Part shown: positions 49,150-61,115 of the stretch, one piece after another | Numbering within the stretch: the first letter of the stretch is position 1 | Layout: each line of letters opens with the position of its first letter | Notes under the pieces: model-generated | Database searches by the model: none | What the model saw: only the letters and a program-made list of their open reading frames with translations | What the model was told of the DNA's origin: nothing | Source of the DNA: Druceiella hillmani | Lineage: Eukaryota; Arthropoda; Insecta; Lepidoptera; Hepialidae | Length of the DNA: 64,000 nucleotides | Direction of reading: 5' to 3' | Assembly (NCBI GenBank): GCA_039881145.1 | Contig: JAYKKI010000005.1 | Span: forward strand, 28,475,001-28,539,000 | Position numbers and translations under genes: made by a program

Positions 49150-50540
49150 GTTCTACCATTTCGCTTCTTTTGCATTATGTAGGGTTCCGTTAGTAAATCC
49201 AATTTCTGTTTTTGTCGTTAGGATACTGGCTTTTTCCAACTTTGACCAGACAAAGCACAGGGAGTTTATATTGGAGGAGTTTATACAGAAGTAATCGGCT
49301 ACTTTATTTCTGAAAATGCTTGTTTTTTCCTTATTCATTTCATACCGTTTTATTTTTTTTATTTTGCATTGTTTTATTTTGATATTAAATTTTAGTTTTC
49401 GAGCTGACAGTAGATTTCTATGCTGAGGTATCATGGGTCACCAGGAATTACTTGGCAATCCTTAATTTGCTTTAGTTTTTTGTATCTGTTAAAATATAAT
49501 CTATATATGTTTTACTTTCGCCACTTTTGTACGCTACTAGGTGCTTCTCCTTCTTTTTGAAAATGTATCTATAATGGCCAGATTCTGTTTCGAATCTAAG
49601 ACCGTAATAGTTTCGCCTCGGCCGTTTATACACGTCTTTGTCTTTACTTACGTCTCTATTAGTTTTTTTCATTTGCCATATTTTAATATGAGCATATAGA
49701 TCTTTCCAAAATTGATGCTTTTCAGGTTCGAAACGGTTCATTTGTGGTGCGTACACATAATATTCAGATACGGTTGCTTATACAAAGTAAGCTTAACAGA
49801 GATGATATGATCTGTGATTCCCGTGATTTCTACAAGGTTGGTGCTAGGTTGTTGATTCAGTATTATTTCAACTCCTTTTCTCACGTTGACTATTCCATAG
49901 TATGCTTTCCAACTCCTTTTCTCATGTTTTCTTTTCTATATTATACTCGATTTGTCGTGATTAAACGCCTTTCTATTTTGTTTCTTGCACAGAGCAGATG
50001 TGTATATTCCGTTGATCCAGTATAGCATTCAGTTCAACACTGCCTCCTGTCATCGAACCAATGGTCCAGGAAGCGATAAGCAACTCAGACATTGGTATAT
50101 TTCGATGTTTATATTTACCGTCGCTTGTAGAGGATGCCCTAGTAGGATGCTTTGTTATTACCGACATCGCTTGAGGGGAACGACCTCGTCATACCTCTCT
50201 TTTTTATGTGCTTCATCATTAATACAGGGCTGTGATTTGAAATTTTATGTCCAGCTACCCCTTGACACCATGGCCGTGATCTTTCTGGAAGACTTGAAAG
50301 CCGTTGTTGATCTACATAGATTTAACCTTCACCATTTCTAATGCATATTCCGGCCTGGGCATGTACCTCCACTTTGAATATATCGAAAAATTTCCCTGGT
50401 TGGATTTGGTGTCAGAATATTTTCTCTGGTCTCTTTGGTCACGAGAGGTATTTTATTTCCCTCCTACCTTTAGTTCCATGGAGCAACTGACGCGCACTTA
50501 TCGATCCGCCACCTGGGGATGCTCTATCTAAGGGTAAGGC
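49150..50540 (-). pseudogene. RTE-type LINE, 5' half: leader and endonuclease domain
   Basis: On the minus strand the region 49973-50167 reads ASWTIGSMTGGSVELNAIL and then IHICSVQETK, the opening of an apurinic-type endonuclease in RTE-like elements (ASWNxGSMTGRSxEL...CCVQETKW). Lower down, 49472-49756 reads YAPQMNRFEPEKHQFWKDL, FETESG, HLVAYKSGESKTYIDYIL, the middle and end of the same domain. 49153-49434 continues with MIPQHRNLLSARKLKF and FRNKVADYF, the linker to reverse transcriptase. Frames shift between blocks, so it is dead. 50170-50540 looks like the leader (complement 'ggcagccttacccttagata'). The reverse transcriptase itself is absent, the reverse of ordinary 5' truncation. Confidence 0.82.
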
Positions 50541-51197
50541 TGCCCCGATAAACGTATGAATTTTTTTTTTAAAAACCTTGCATTTTTCTTTACATTTATG
50601 TCTTTATTTAAATCTTACATTTTTTTTTGTAGTATGATTTCATAATTAAACTTGCTTCAATTGCTCTTGAGGAATTAATAGCCACCGAAGGAAGGAAAAG
50701 ATGGAAGATATGATTACTTTGTTCCATTTCTTGCTAATTTTCTCCTGTACTATTTGAAACTTCGTTAACTTTTCTGAAATCTACTTTTCGACTGAAAAAA
50801 TATTTTGGCTTATATTCTCCATGCGTAATATCCTTCAATATTCGTATAATCACCACATCTTGGTAACAAAATTTATTAGAACTAAATGAAATCAAAATGT
50901 TTCATATTTTTGGGGAATACAATGACATAGTAACATAATTACGTTCTCATTAGAGTGAAATACGTTTAACATAAATGAAAATTTAAATTTTCTATCGTTA
51001 TATTTAGTTTAATCAAATGAGTGATCTGAAAAAAAAATCTGGGAAAAAAGATTTTCTGGGCACTTTTTTTTTTAACATTATAAAATTTGTGTTAACATTT
51101 TCCAACAAATTGGTGTCCGCAAAAACGGTTGTTCAAGGTTCAAGAAACGCGAAAATCAGTTTATCTAAAATATTGCGTGATTTATTAGTTTCACACT
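50541..51197. other. AT-rich stretch, nothing recognised
   Basis: A lysine-rich 61-codon frame at 51017-51202 runs into the neighbouring repeat and has no known domain. Confidence 0.35.
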
Positions 51198-51480
51198 ATT
51201 GAATATATCTGGCGTTAATTTAGTAAAAATTCATTATCATTAAATTTTTATTCACAACTAAATGAAACTACGTAATATAGTATTATATATACTTCATTTA
51301 AATGATTAAACACGACTTAGGTTTCGTTGTATGATAACATCTTCAGGTAGGCAACTTGGATTCTCTTCAAATTGTTCTGAAGATGTTGTCATACAACGAA
51401 ACCTAGGTCGTGTTTAATAGTGTAAATAAAGTAGATATAATATTACATTATAGAGTGTCATTTAGTTGTGAATAAAAATT
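51198..51480. repeat. Palindromic Penelope-terminal module, copy C
   Basis: Arms 51243-51346 and 51377-51480, equal at 104 bp, joined by a 30-bp spacer. On the left only, 51198-51242 adds the tail seen at 42992-43032 (complement '...actaaattaacgccagat'). The right arm reads 'ctgaagatgttgtcatacaa', then 'cgaaacctaggtcgtg', so the core is kept. Stem I partners are lost in the right arm and partly kept in the left. Confidence 0.88.
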
Positions 51481-52738
51481 AAGTTAGTTTCGCACTAATT
51501 TTACTTTAAAAAAATATTTGTCATTAAAAACTGCATAAAAAATAATAATATATGATATAATTGTTTCCAAATATGAGGTGAAGAAAGTATAAGCGTTACG
51601 GTGCATTCATATCAATCCATGCCTCCTATAAAGTAGAATGCAGAGCGTAACAATTTTGTGCAGTGTCCTGAATAAACCCAATATATGCGGAATATATACT
51701 GCAAATTAAAATATCCTTATGTGCCGGTGTAAAGAGATATGCAATATTTTTGGTGTACTTTCATTCATAAATAAGCAAAACATGTTATTTTATAACTTTA
51801 ATCCTCAATTATTGAATTTGAAAGATTTTAAAATATTTCAATTCCATCAACCAATTTTTCATTAAAAATTAGGATTTATTTTGCCTTAATAAAGACTTAT
51901 TTATTTTGCCTTAAGAGCTCCTAAACAAAGTGATAAATTTTGGAGTCAATTTTAATTCAAATTTAATTTTTTTCCTAGTCATTTAGCAGATCTAACAAAA
52001 AATTTGTTATTATGTTGATAATAGTGTCAAGAAAATTAGAAATCATCTTAATTTTTGAACATATAAAACATAAAAAATAGTCTGACGATTAAATATAAAA
52101 GTGTTAAGAAAACACAGTTCGATGGATGTGTAGTTAAGACTGCAGTCTTTTCTGCTTCGTTCTGATTTTATACTTGGTATATTCGGATCGTTTGTAAGTA
52201 GTTAAAGTTTAACTTTTATGAAAAAGGTTTTTAATCGTATATTGTTGAAAAGAGTTTCATTTTGCGTACCTAATATTTTTTTGTGTTTATACAATTACTA
52301 GTCATAGAGCTTTTTTTATACCAATATTTAGAACTGAATTATGCTTAAATTATCTACTTTTTATTAATCACGTAATGGCGATTGCCCCAGAGTGACTTGT
52401 TTATGGTGAGTGACAATATTTTTTATATGTGTCGTTATATATTATGACTATCATGGAATGTAATACATGCAGTATTACAGAATTCAACACTTCGTTTATG
52501 AAATAGGTTAAAAATAATATATCTAGAAGTTAAGAAATTACAAGAAACTCATAAATTTAATGAGAAAATATTTATTTATATTAATGAGAAAATATTTTAT
52601 TTTTGTTTGGGCCCTAAATTTCTTTCCATACATAAATTTAATACGAATCGGTTATAAATTTAACGCAAGCTTTTTAAAATACACTCGCAATATTAGAAAG
52701 GAAATGCTGTGGAAATATGGATTATTGTTGATATGTTA

Positions 52739-52740
<2 letters not shown>
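51481..52740. other. AT-rich stretch, nothing recognised
   Basis: No gene or repeat signature. 'aatgagaaaatattta' is repeated near 52559 and 52583. Confidence 0.35.

Positions 52741-52797
<57 letters not shown>
52741..52797. repeat. (TA)n tract
   Basis: About 57 bp of pure TA. Confidence 0.95.
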
Positions 52798-53942
<1,145 letters not shown>

Positions 53943-55639
53943 TTTAAATTTAGTCAAGTAATTAGTGTTATTATACTTATTATTCAAAAAGGTTCATTTG
54001 AAGATTTATTGCCATTAATTACTTTGCGATTCCTAGTCACGGAAACATACCTAATTAATTTTTTTTTAAATTAATGTTGACCCTGTTGTCTCCATTTGCT
54101 TTTAGTTTTTCTTTTGGAAATTTAGTCTTTTTTGTTGTTCTCGCTTCTGAATTAGCGCACATATATATTTCGACATTAATGTGATTCCATAGGCCAGAAA
54201 AAGATGCTCTGAGATAAAAATATCTTAATTTATTTGTCATGATCTTTCCCCATGATTTTTGAGCTTATTCTATCGTCTTTACGACTATCGTCCTTTTCCA
54301 CGCAAGTCATTTACCCAAAGTGTATTCTTTCCTTTGACTAATAATAAATTGATCACGAATATGCAACTGTCAACCATGGTTACTAATTGATAACTTTTCA
54401 TTAGATCGTTCATGAAATTGCTTTATAATTATAGTATAGCGATAGGATTCGTTCTAGACTTAAATAAACTATTGACGAATATTTTTCTACAAATAATACT
54501 GCACATTTTGCTGTGTTCAGCAAAAAAATACGCAGGTTTTGAGGTTGGATATACGAGCAATGTAACCGGTGCCAACTATTGACACGTCGTCACGGCTATT
54601 TTTATTTTTGAAGCAGCTGATCTGAAAAGCGAAGTGGTATTACAACTTAGCAATCTCGTTAGTTCCTCAAGTCGCCGGCCGATTCCTGCAATTTTCGGGA
54701 GAAATTAATCTATCGTTTCTAAAGTAAGTCAATTTCCTATGCTTATTGGTTTTGATAAGCTCCATTTGTTTCAACCTTTTGCAGCACTCTTTTGTTTATT
54801 ATCTGCAAATGTTAGGATATGTTCAAAATGGAGTGATACGTATGATGTATCTTCAAGGCTGTCAATTTATTTGTGCCGTATAATGACACCATTGAAATAT
54901 ATAGTAGTGTATTATCCGCATTCTAAGGCTTAGACTGATAATTCAAACACGGGGCACCTTACGCTTTTTGAGGAAAGTTAAATGGGTTATTTCGACGTGA
55001 CCTTTAACTTCTTGTCCATGGCCTTCATTATGGTTAAATCAATGTCCCAAATATAAAAAAAAATTAATAAATTAATACAATTATTCGGGATTATTGATGT
55101 AATTAACACTTAAATTCAAGGGCGGCGTTCACTTTTTTTAAACTTGCTATGGTTTTATTTTGTAATGTAACAAGTATGGGGTTTTTTTGTTTTGCGTCAG
55201 TATTCCAGTTACTTTAAAAGTTTTACAATCACGATTGCCATTTTTTTAAATAACACTTTGACTTCAGAAAATATTATATATTTTAATTCGACACCTTTCA
55301 ATAAATTGGTTAATTATTATAATTCTGTGCCTCAAACTGTGTTATATATATGTCCACTCGTTGCTTCTTACCTGGGAAGTGTTTCGTGGAGATTTTTGTC
55401 TAGAGATATTATTGAGAATATGCTGCCAGCGTTATAAGATAATACTTTTTAAAAAAATATTCAATATGACACGACTTCGTCACTACTTATTATGCATATA
55501 GAAGTACTTATATATGGATATAAAAAAAAATTGAATTATTAATGATCGTTTATCAGAATACAGTGGCTAATATCATCTCATCTAAACGGAATATATAATC
55601 CTTGATATATATTATTAGGTCTCTCCAACTATCTGTATT
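53943..55639. other. AT-rich stretch, nothing recognised
   Basis: Frames of 61-81 codons (for example 54739-54933 and 55192-55437) lack any recognisable domain and I do not call them genes. A GC-richer patch at 54560-54700 is not identified. Confidence 0.35.
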
Positions 55640-56160
55640 CCTTAATCAATTGTGCAACAAATTTGCATAAAGTTGCTTTATTGTAGCCTAAGAAATACGT
55701 TCTTCGCAGATTTCCAATAATATGCCTGAACATTTTCATTACGCGAAATTACTTATTTTTTAAATTCTTTGAATTTTTCTCATAATTCCAACTTCCTCTC
55801 CAGGAAGTAAACAAGAAGGTCTCTTTGAGTAGCATCTGTAAATGTCAACAGGTATCTCGCTCTAATGAGCGATGAGGTTTCAACCGGATCATAAATGTCC
55901 GATTGCACCAAGTCTAGTATTTTTCTGGTTTCAGAACTTTTAGATCTGAAAGAATGTCGTTTTAGTTTACCTTCTCTATCTGTTACACGTGTAAACTCGT
56001 TATCCTTCTTGGATAATTGCACCCCTTTAGTTTTTTCTACCTACTTTCTAAGGTTTTACAATTTAGATGACTCAAGAGCTGGCACCACAGAGAAACGGCA
56101 GATTTATCAATATCTGATATGTATGCAATATTGCTACATATGTTAAACCTGTACATGTTG
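55640..56160 (-). pseudogene. copia-like pol fragment: pre-integrase and start of integrase
   Basis: On the minus strand 56022 to about 56130 reads LWCQLLSHLNCKTLE, the LWHxxLGHLNxxxL pre-integrase motif with changes. Then 55780-56022 reads RKILDLVQSDIYDPVETSSL and RARYLLTFTDATQRDLLVYF. That is the start of a copia integrase core (the first catalytic D in SDI; TFTDDxSR changed to TFTDATQR). The frame degenerates towards 55650 (KFKEFKK then a stop). No LTRs are visible. The sequence differs enough from the 16-20 kb element to be another copia lineage. Confidence 0.75.
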
Positions 56161-57943
56161 TTGACTAGGCTAGCACAAGCTACAGTTTCATTGTTTTCAT
56201 TTGTTATTATATATGTACTGAATTTTACTTTGTTACCGTTTTAATGACTTAACTGATCGAACTGTTACTAATAATATTTGAAATTTAATCTAATAATAGA
56301 TTTGTTGCTAAATTGGGCACGTATGATACATTATTTTATACTATTTTTTATTTTAAACTTTTCACGAACGTCAAGGTCACTTGACCGAAGCCCTTCACTG
56401 AAAATGGCTTGTCATTCGCCACTTTTTCTGTCGTAATAGGTTACACTCTGGTTGCTGCGCCGCAATGACTATTCGTGCCCGCATGACAAAGATAATTTTG
56501 CTTTGTCATATGAATGGAGGCACTCAGGTCCATGACCATGCCTTGGTATCATTGGTCGCAGCGGTGAAAGCGGTGGCTTGGCTCGATTTTTTGAACTTAA
56601 AACACCGCAGTCCTTTCTGAAGACTATTTTGCGATTTCTGTAATTTGTCCTTTGAAGTTTTTATTTATTAAAAATACATTGCTACAATTTTGTACGAACT
56701 CGCAATCGCCTATAAGATTCTGTAATTGGCTTATACTATTCTTGTATACCTGAGGATAATAGTATACCCAGCCATTTTTTATCGAGCAAAATATGTATCT
56801 TTCGAAGTTTGTGTATCGTTGTTATTATTCTATTAACGTGGAAGACAAACATTTTGAAATTCCTTAAGAGTTATTGTACACAGATCTTTTAGTAAATCAA
56901 CCTGGCGTCTGTCACCCCTTCATCGTCGAAGGAACAAGCTAGATTATTCCGAACTTTCTTTGAAGTCTGTGCATTTTAACTATGAACATAAAGCGATGTA
57001 CCCACCGGCAATATAATTTTTGTTCTCGTCTTCTAATCAACTTCAAATCACCTTTTAAATTAATTGTTTTACTGCAATCGACAAAAGGTCGTTGAAGATA
57101 AATTTTTACGGTAAACTTCCATGTGAAATACTTACCGCATCCCGTTTACTTGTCGATTATCATAAATGAATTGCTTAAAAATATTTTACCTTGCTTTCGT
57201 TGATACCTTAAATCACGTGTGCGAAGATTATAAAGTTCTGATAGCTTACTTTACTTTTTAAATGTCTTGCCATATCAACGCTAATGCTTCCAACCTCTTA
57301 AGCTACTGAATTATTCTTGCCCTGGTGGAACCAAACTCGATGAGGAATCTGGACAAATAGTCTCCGCTTCTGTTTATATCACTGTATATAGAAAAGAGGA
57401 AATGCAATGACGAAGTTGCGGTTTATATGTCCTCTACCATAGACTATGAAAGAGGGAGCGACATTACCATAAAAAAAATACTCAAGAATAACTTCGAAAA
57501 GTCAAGATGTTTTTTTTTATATTATAGTTGTAATACTGTTACATTTAAATATATACTTTAACAAGCCCACAAAATGTTTTTGTAAAGGTGTCTATTTCCA
57601 GCTGGAGTTATGACTTTGTTCTGAATTGAATGTTAAAATTTATTTTGAATTGAATGTTTGTCTTACAACGAAATTTCTTAATAATATAATTTTATTATCT
57701 TAGTACTTAATTTTACATAGGCGCATGGAATTGATTTGTGACCACTGTTTTTTAAAGCTGCTTCGGATTTAAATATTTCTACGTCAGCACCTTCAAGTGA
57801 AGTTCACTTAATTAGGGATTTCTACGATTTATTATAAATTCGCCAGTTCAGTACATTTGGAAATAAAACCGTTTAGTTTAAAATTTTCGATGTTATTTCA
57901 TGTTTCGTTTTTTTTATAATAAACGATTCACGAGTTATAAGTT
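56161..57943. other. Mostly unassigned DNA, with a GC-richer patch
   Basis: At 56440-56640 the DNA is GC-richer ('ggttgctgcgccgcaatgac', 'gcagcggtgaaagcggtggc') and includes the hairpin 'tgacaaag...ctttgtca' (56484-56508). I cannot match the patch to a known element. Confidence 0.35.
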
Positions 57944-58147
57944 CTTGATTAAAACAAACTTTGACTAATAGATATAATTACTATCGCTTGAAGATTAAAA
58001 TAAACTTTGACTAATAGATATAATTACTATCGCTTGAAGATTAAAATAAACTTTGACTAATAGATATAATTACTATCGCTTGAAGATTAAAATAAACTTT
58101 GACTAATAGATATAATTACTATCGCTTGATATAATTACTATCGCTTG
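57944..58147 (+). repeat. 46-bp minisatellite, about 4.4 copies
   Basis: Unit 'aagattaaaataaactttga' plus 'ctaatagatataattactat' plus 'cgcttg' (46 bp). Units 2, 3 and 4 (57991-58036, 58037-58082, 58083-58128) are identical by eye. Unit 1 (57944-57990) differs at its start (ttcttgattaaaacaaac). A partial fifth (58129-58147) holds only the last 19 bp. Confidence 0.97.
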
Positions 58148-58184
58148 AAGTATCAAAAACTATGAGTTATATATTTCTTTAGTG

Positions 58185-59345
58185 CACCAGAAGTTCGATG
58201 AAAATCTATATTATCTTATGCCACAGTAAATTCAAAACCGTATTTCAATATTGGACAACAGGCAAATATTTCTTACTTTTTCTGTAAATCTGCAAAAAAT
58301 AATTTCAAAAATGGATAAAAAAATGACAACTTAGCTAATGTACATTTTTTTAAAACTACTAAACAAAAACTTTTGGAAAAATAATACAATTTTCGTTGTA
58401 GAAAAGAAATTTTTTCTTGAATTTAATTTTTGAGTATACGAAGAGAACGACGTCGCTCAATCAAATTTGGTTTTTGGTTATCATAGCAAATTAGTCATAT
58501 TATACATAGGTAACGCTTCCAAAAAACACCTAAGTAGATATAGAAAAATATTCAATGTAAAATATTTTTGGATTCCTCTTTTTTTGATTATACGCTATAC
58601 TCGTAATTTAATAATAGACATTAATAGACACTTAATATACTCAAAGTGAGACATTGCGCTGAAAGAACGAAGTACGATTAAATTGGTCCAATTGTATTGA
58701 AAATGAGTTTATGAACTTCATAGCGTAAAAACGTTATAGCCTAATACCGAATATTCAAAATGGGTTTATGAACGTTATAGCTTAATTAATAAAAAGTAAA
58801 TTACTGTTTGCTATATTTCAAAAGTACCCATGATATTTTCACAATGTTTATGTCAATAGACAAATTTCTAAAGTTTTGTTTTCCATAAATAAAAACATTA
58901 TAATCAACTTATGCTTAACGGCACAGTGTTTAATTTTGTTCATTGAATGAAGAAATTACAAATTGTCTTGCGCTCATAAAATTAAAAATAAAATTTGTTT
59001 AAGCAAATTTTATTTTAATATCAGTCGGTTTGCGTACGCGTTAATAAGGAGACAAGCAGAGGAGAAATTATAAATTTCATGAAGAAAACAAAAGTAGGGT
59101 GTTTAAATATGCTTTTAGTATAATTAATTTCGCACAACGAGGTCGATAATTAACACTTAGGTACTTTGCACTCCTTAATCTGTAACCAATATTGTTTGTT
59201 AGTTTATTATGTGAAATTTTATACTAAACGAATACAAAAATTTTCCAATATGGAAAATAAGGCGGATTTTTATAGAAAAGAACGCAAAGAGTAAAATTGA
59301 TCTTATAATTTCCTAGCTACATATCAGTATATATTGAACACATAT
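58185..59345 (+). repeat. Dispersed repeat family C, copy 2
   Basis: Diverged direct partner of 24370-25440. Matches fall in the same order over about 1.1 kb. It contains no open frame shared with the other copy. Confidence 0.65.
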
Positions 59346-60621
59346 GTTTAAAACAATTTTTGCAACAATTGCTGGCGATGCACGAGAGTAAGAATAAGAA
59401 TCTATTCATAAAAAAATGCTGTAATATTTTCACATTATCTTACTAGTGCCGGAATAAACATTTAATAATATAAATATTTAAAAAATAATGAATAAAAGAT
59501 CTATGTACGAATTCTGTAGTTGCATAATAATTTTGAAAATAATTAATTTAGATTAATTCTTGCATGATTAAGAATTCGTAATATCCTCGTAGAAGAAGTA
59601 AACAAGTTATGGTAGGGTTAAGCAAAGATAAAATGGTCAGACTAAAAATATGTATAACAATGAAAGCATCAAAAAGCTCTTAAATAAGTAGTAAAGGACG
59701 AAACTTATCAAAAGAAAAAGTTGATATGACCATTAAAAATGAAAGAGATACATACAAAGTTACAAATTTAAAAATGAGGCAACGAAGGAAGCTTGCGAGA
59801 GAAGTAAAATTGAGAAACATTTAGGAGATATTAATTTGCAAAGTAGAATAATGAAATATAATCAAACGCATTCTAATGCACGAGAATAAATGTACCGAAC
59901 TAGGTAAATAAGAATTGAAAAGACTTGTGTAGTAAAATTAATTAATTTGCAGACATATATACTGATGTTTCTATTATAACAAATAACCCATTATATTCTT
60001 CCCTATTTATGAATTTTTCACGAGACAGCGATACAGGTCTAAGATAGGTATTATAGGATTCAATGGTAATTACAAACAAAAAGAAAATTTTATGTGATTT
60101 TGTATACTTTGCATCCTTAGAATTAGTTAACCTTTCAAAATGATATTGCGTTTAAAAATAACATAATAAAGGCATGTGTTATTTTTAAATTATTTGAAAA
60201 TATTATAGCGCTCACTGCACGTCAATAAAAATGTTTTATGTACAAATATTAGAAGTCACTCGATATATATATACTGCTATTATTTCACAATTTAGTGGCG
60301 TAAATAGTGATTAAGTAAGTTCTCATGTGATGTTTTAAAGGTGATGTTTTAAATACAAAATTCCTATACCAGAAAAATTATGATTTAAAATATAAGATAG
60401 TCTTTAGACTATATGAGCATACCTATTAATATTTACCTAGAGATAAGATGGCGATACTTTATGGCGTTGGAGATATAAGAGGGGCACAGTTTTTCAGGTC
60501 GACGTCGACCATTCAAAAAAGTATTCTCAATAAAAAAATACAAGCAGAAATCACATTAAGAAGTTTCTCTGTACACTTACTTAATTAAGTATATAAGCTT
60601 AAATATTAAGGTCTATAATAT
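59346..60621. other. AT-rich stretch, nothing recognised
   Basis: An A-rich, lysine-coding-like patch at 59600-59830 has no open frame of note. Confidence 0.35.
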
Positions 60622-60828
60622 ATTGAACATATTTGGCGTTAATTTTGTAGAAATTAATTATTTACAGTTAAATAAAACTACGTGATGTAGTATTATTCCT
60701 ACTTTCTTTAATTTCTTTGCCACGACCAAGTTTCGTTGTATTGTTGTAATACAACGAAACCTAGGTCGTGGCAAAGAAATTAAAGAAAGTAGAAATAATA
60801 CTACATCACGTAGTTTCATTTAATTGTG
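60622..60828. repeat. Palindromic Penelope-terminal module, copy D
   Basis: Arms about 60665-60741 and 60747-60828, almost perfect. The left side alone has the tail (60622-60664, complement '...ctacaaaattaacgccaaat'). The turn-around 'gttgtatt-gttgt-aatacaac' lies exactly at stem II of the hammerhead-like motif, so this copy has the GAAA and stem III sides twice but no CUGAAGA. Confidence 0.9.
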
Positions 60829-60954
60829 CCTATAATATATTTATTAAGTTACTACAAATATTGACTATTATTTATAATTATATTAATCTGCTGGCCGATA
60901 GTCGCGATTTCGACGGCATGGAAATATTTTAATCGTATTTTACGTTCTTTCTCG

Positions 60955-61115
60955 GATTTCAAGATATTAATCTGTCGGGATCAACCTGTATATCATATTC
61001 CAAGTTTTTTTATTTGGCGGGTCAGTGATAAAATTATCAGGTGAACTGACTCTGGAGCACGTTACCTGTAATTGACCATGGAAACAATTATTTGTCGTTA
61101 CGACGTATCAACTCT
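60955..61115 (-). pseudogene. Helitron helicase C-terminal fragment
   Basis: The minus strand reads FHGQLQVTCSRVSSPDNFI, then PPNKKTWNMIYRLIPTD and a stop. HGQLYVACSRVxSPxNLFxxAPNxxTKNIVYRxxL is the conserved end of the Pif1-like helicase in arthropod Helitrons. Only this last part is present. The Helitron at 27.4-32.7 kb lacks exactly this part, but the two are 30 kb apart and need not be related. Confidence 0.75.

Noticed and set aside
57944..58147. CRISPR-like array (46-bp repeats)
   Set aside because: Units are head-to-tail without spacers, and the context is animal DNA.
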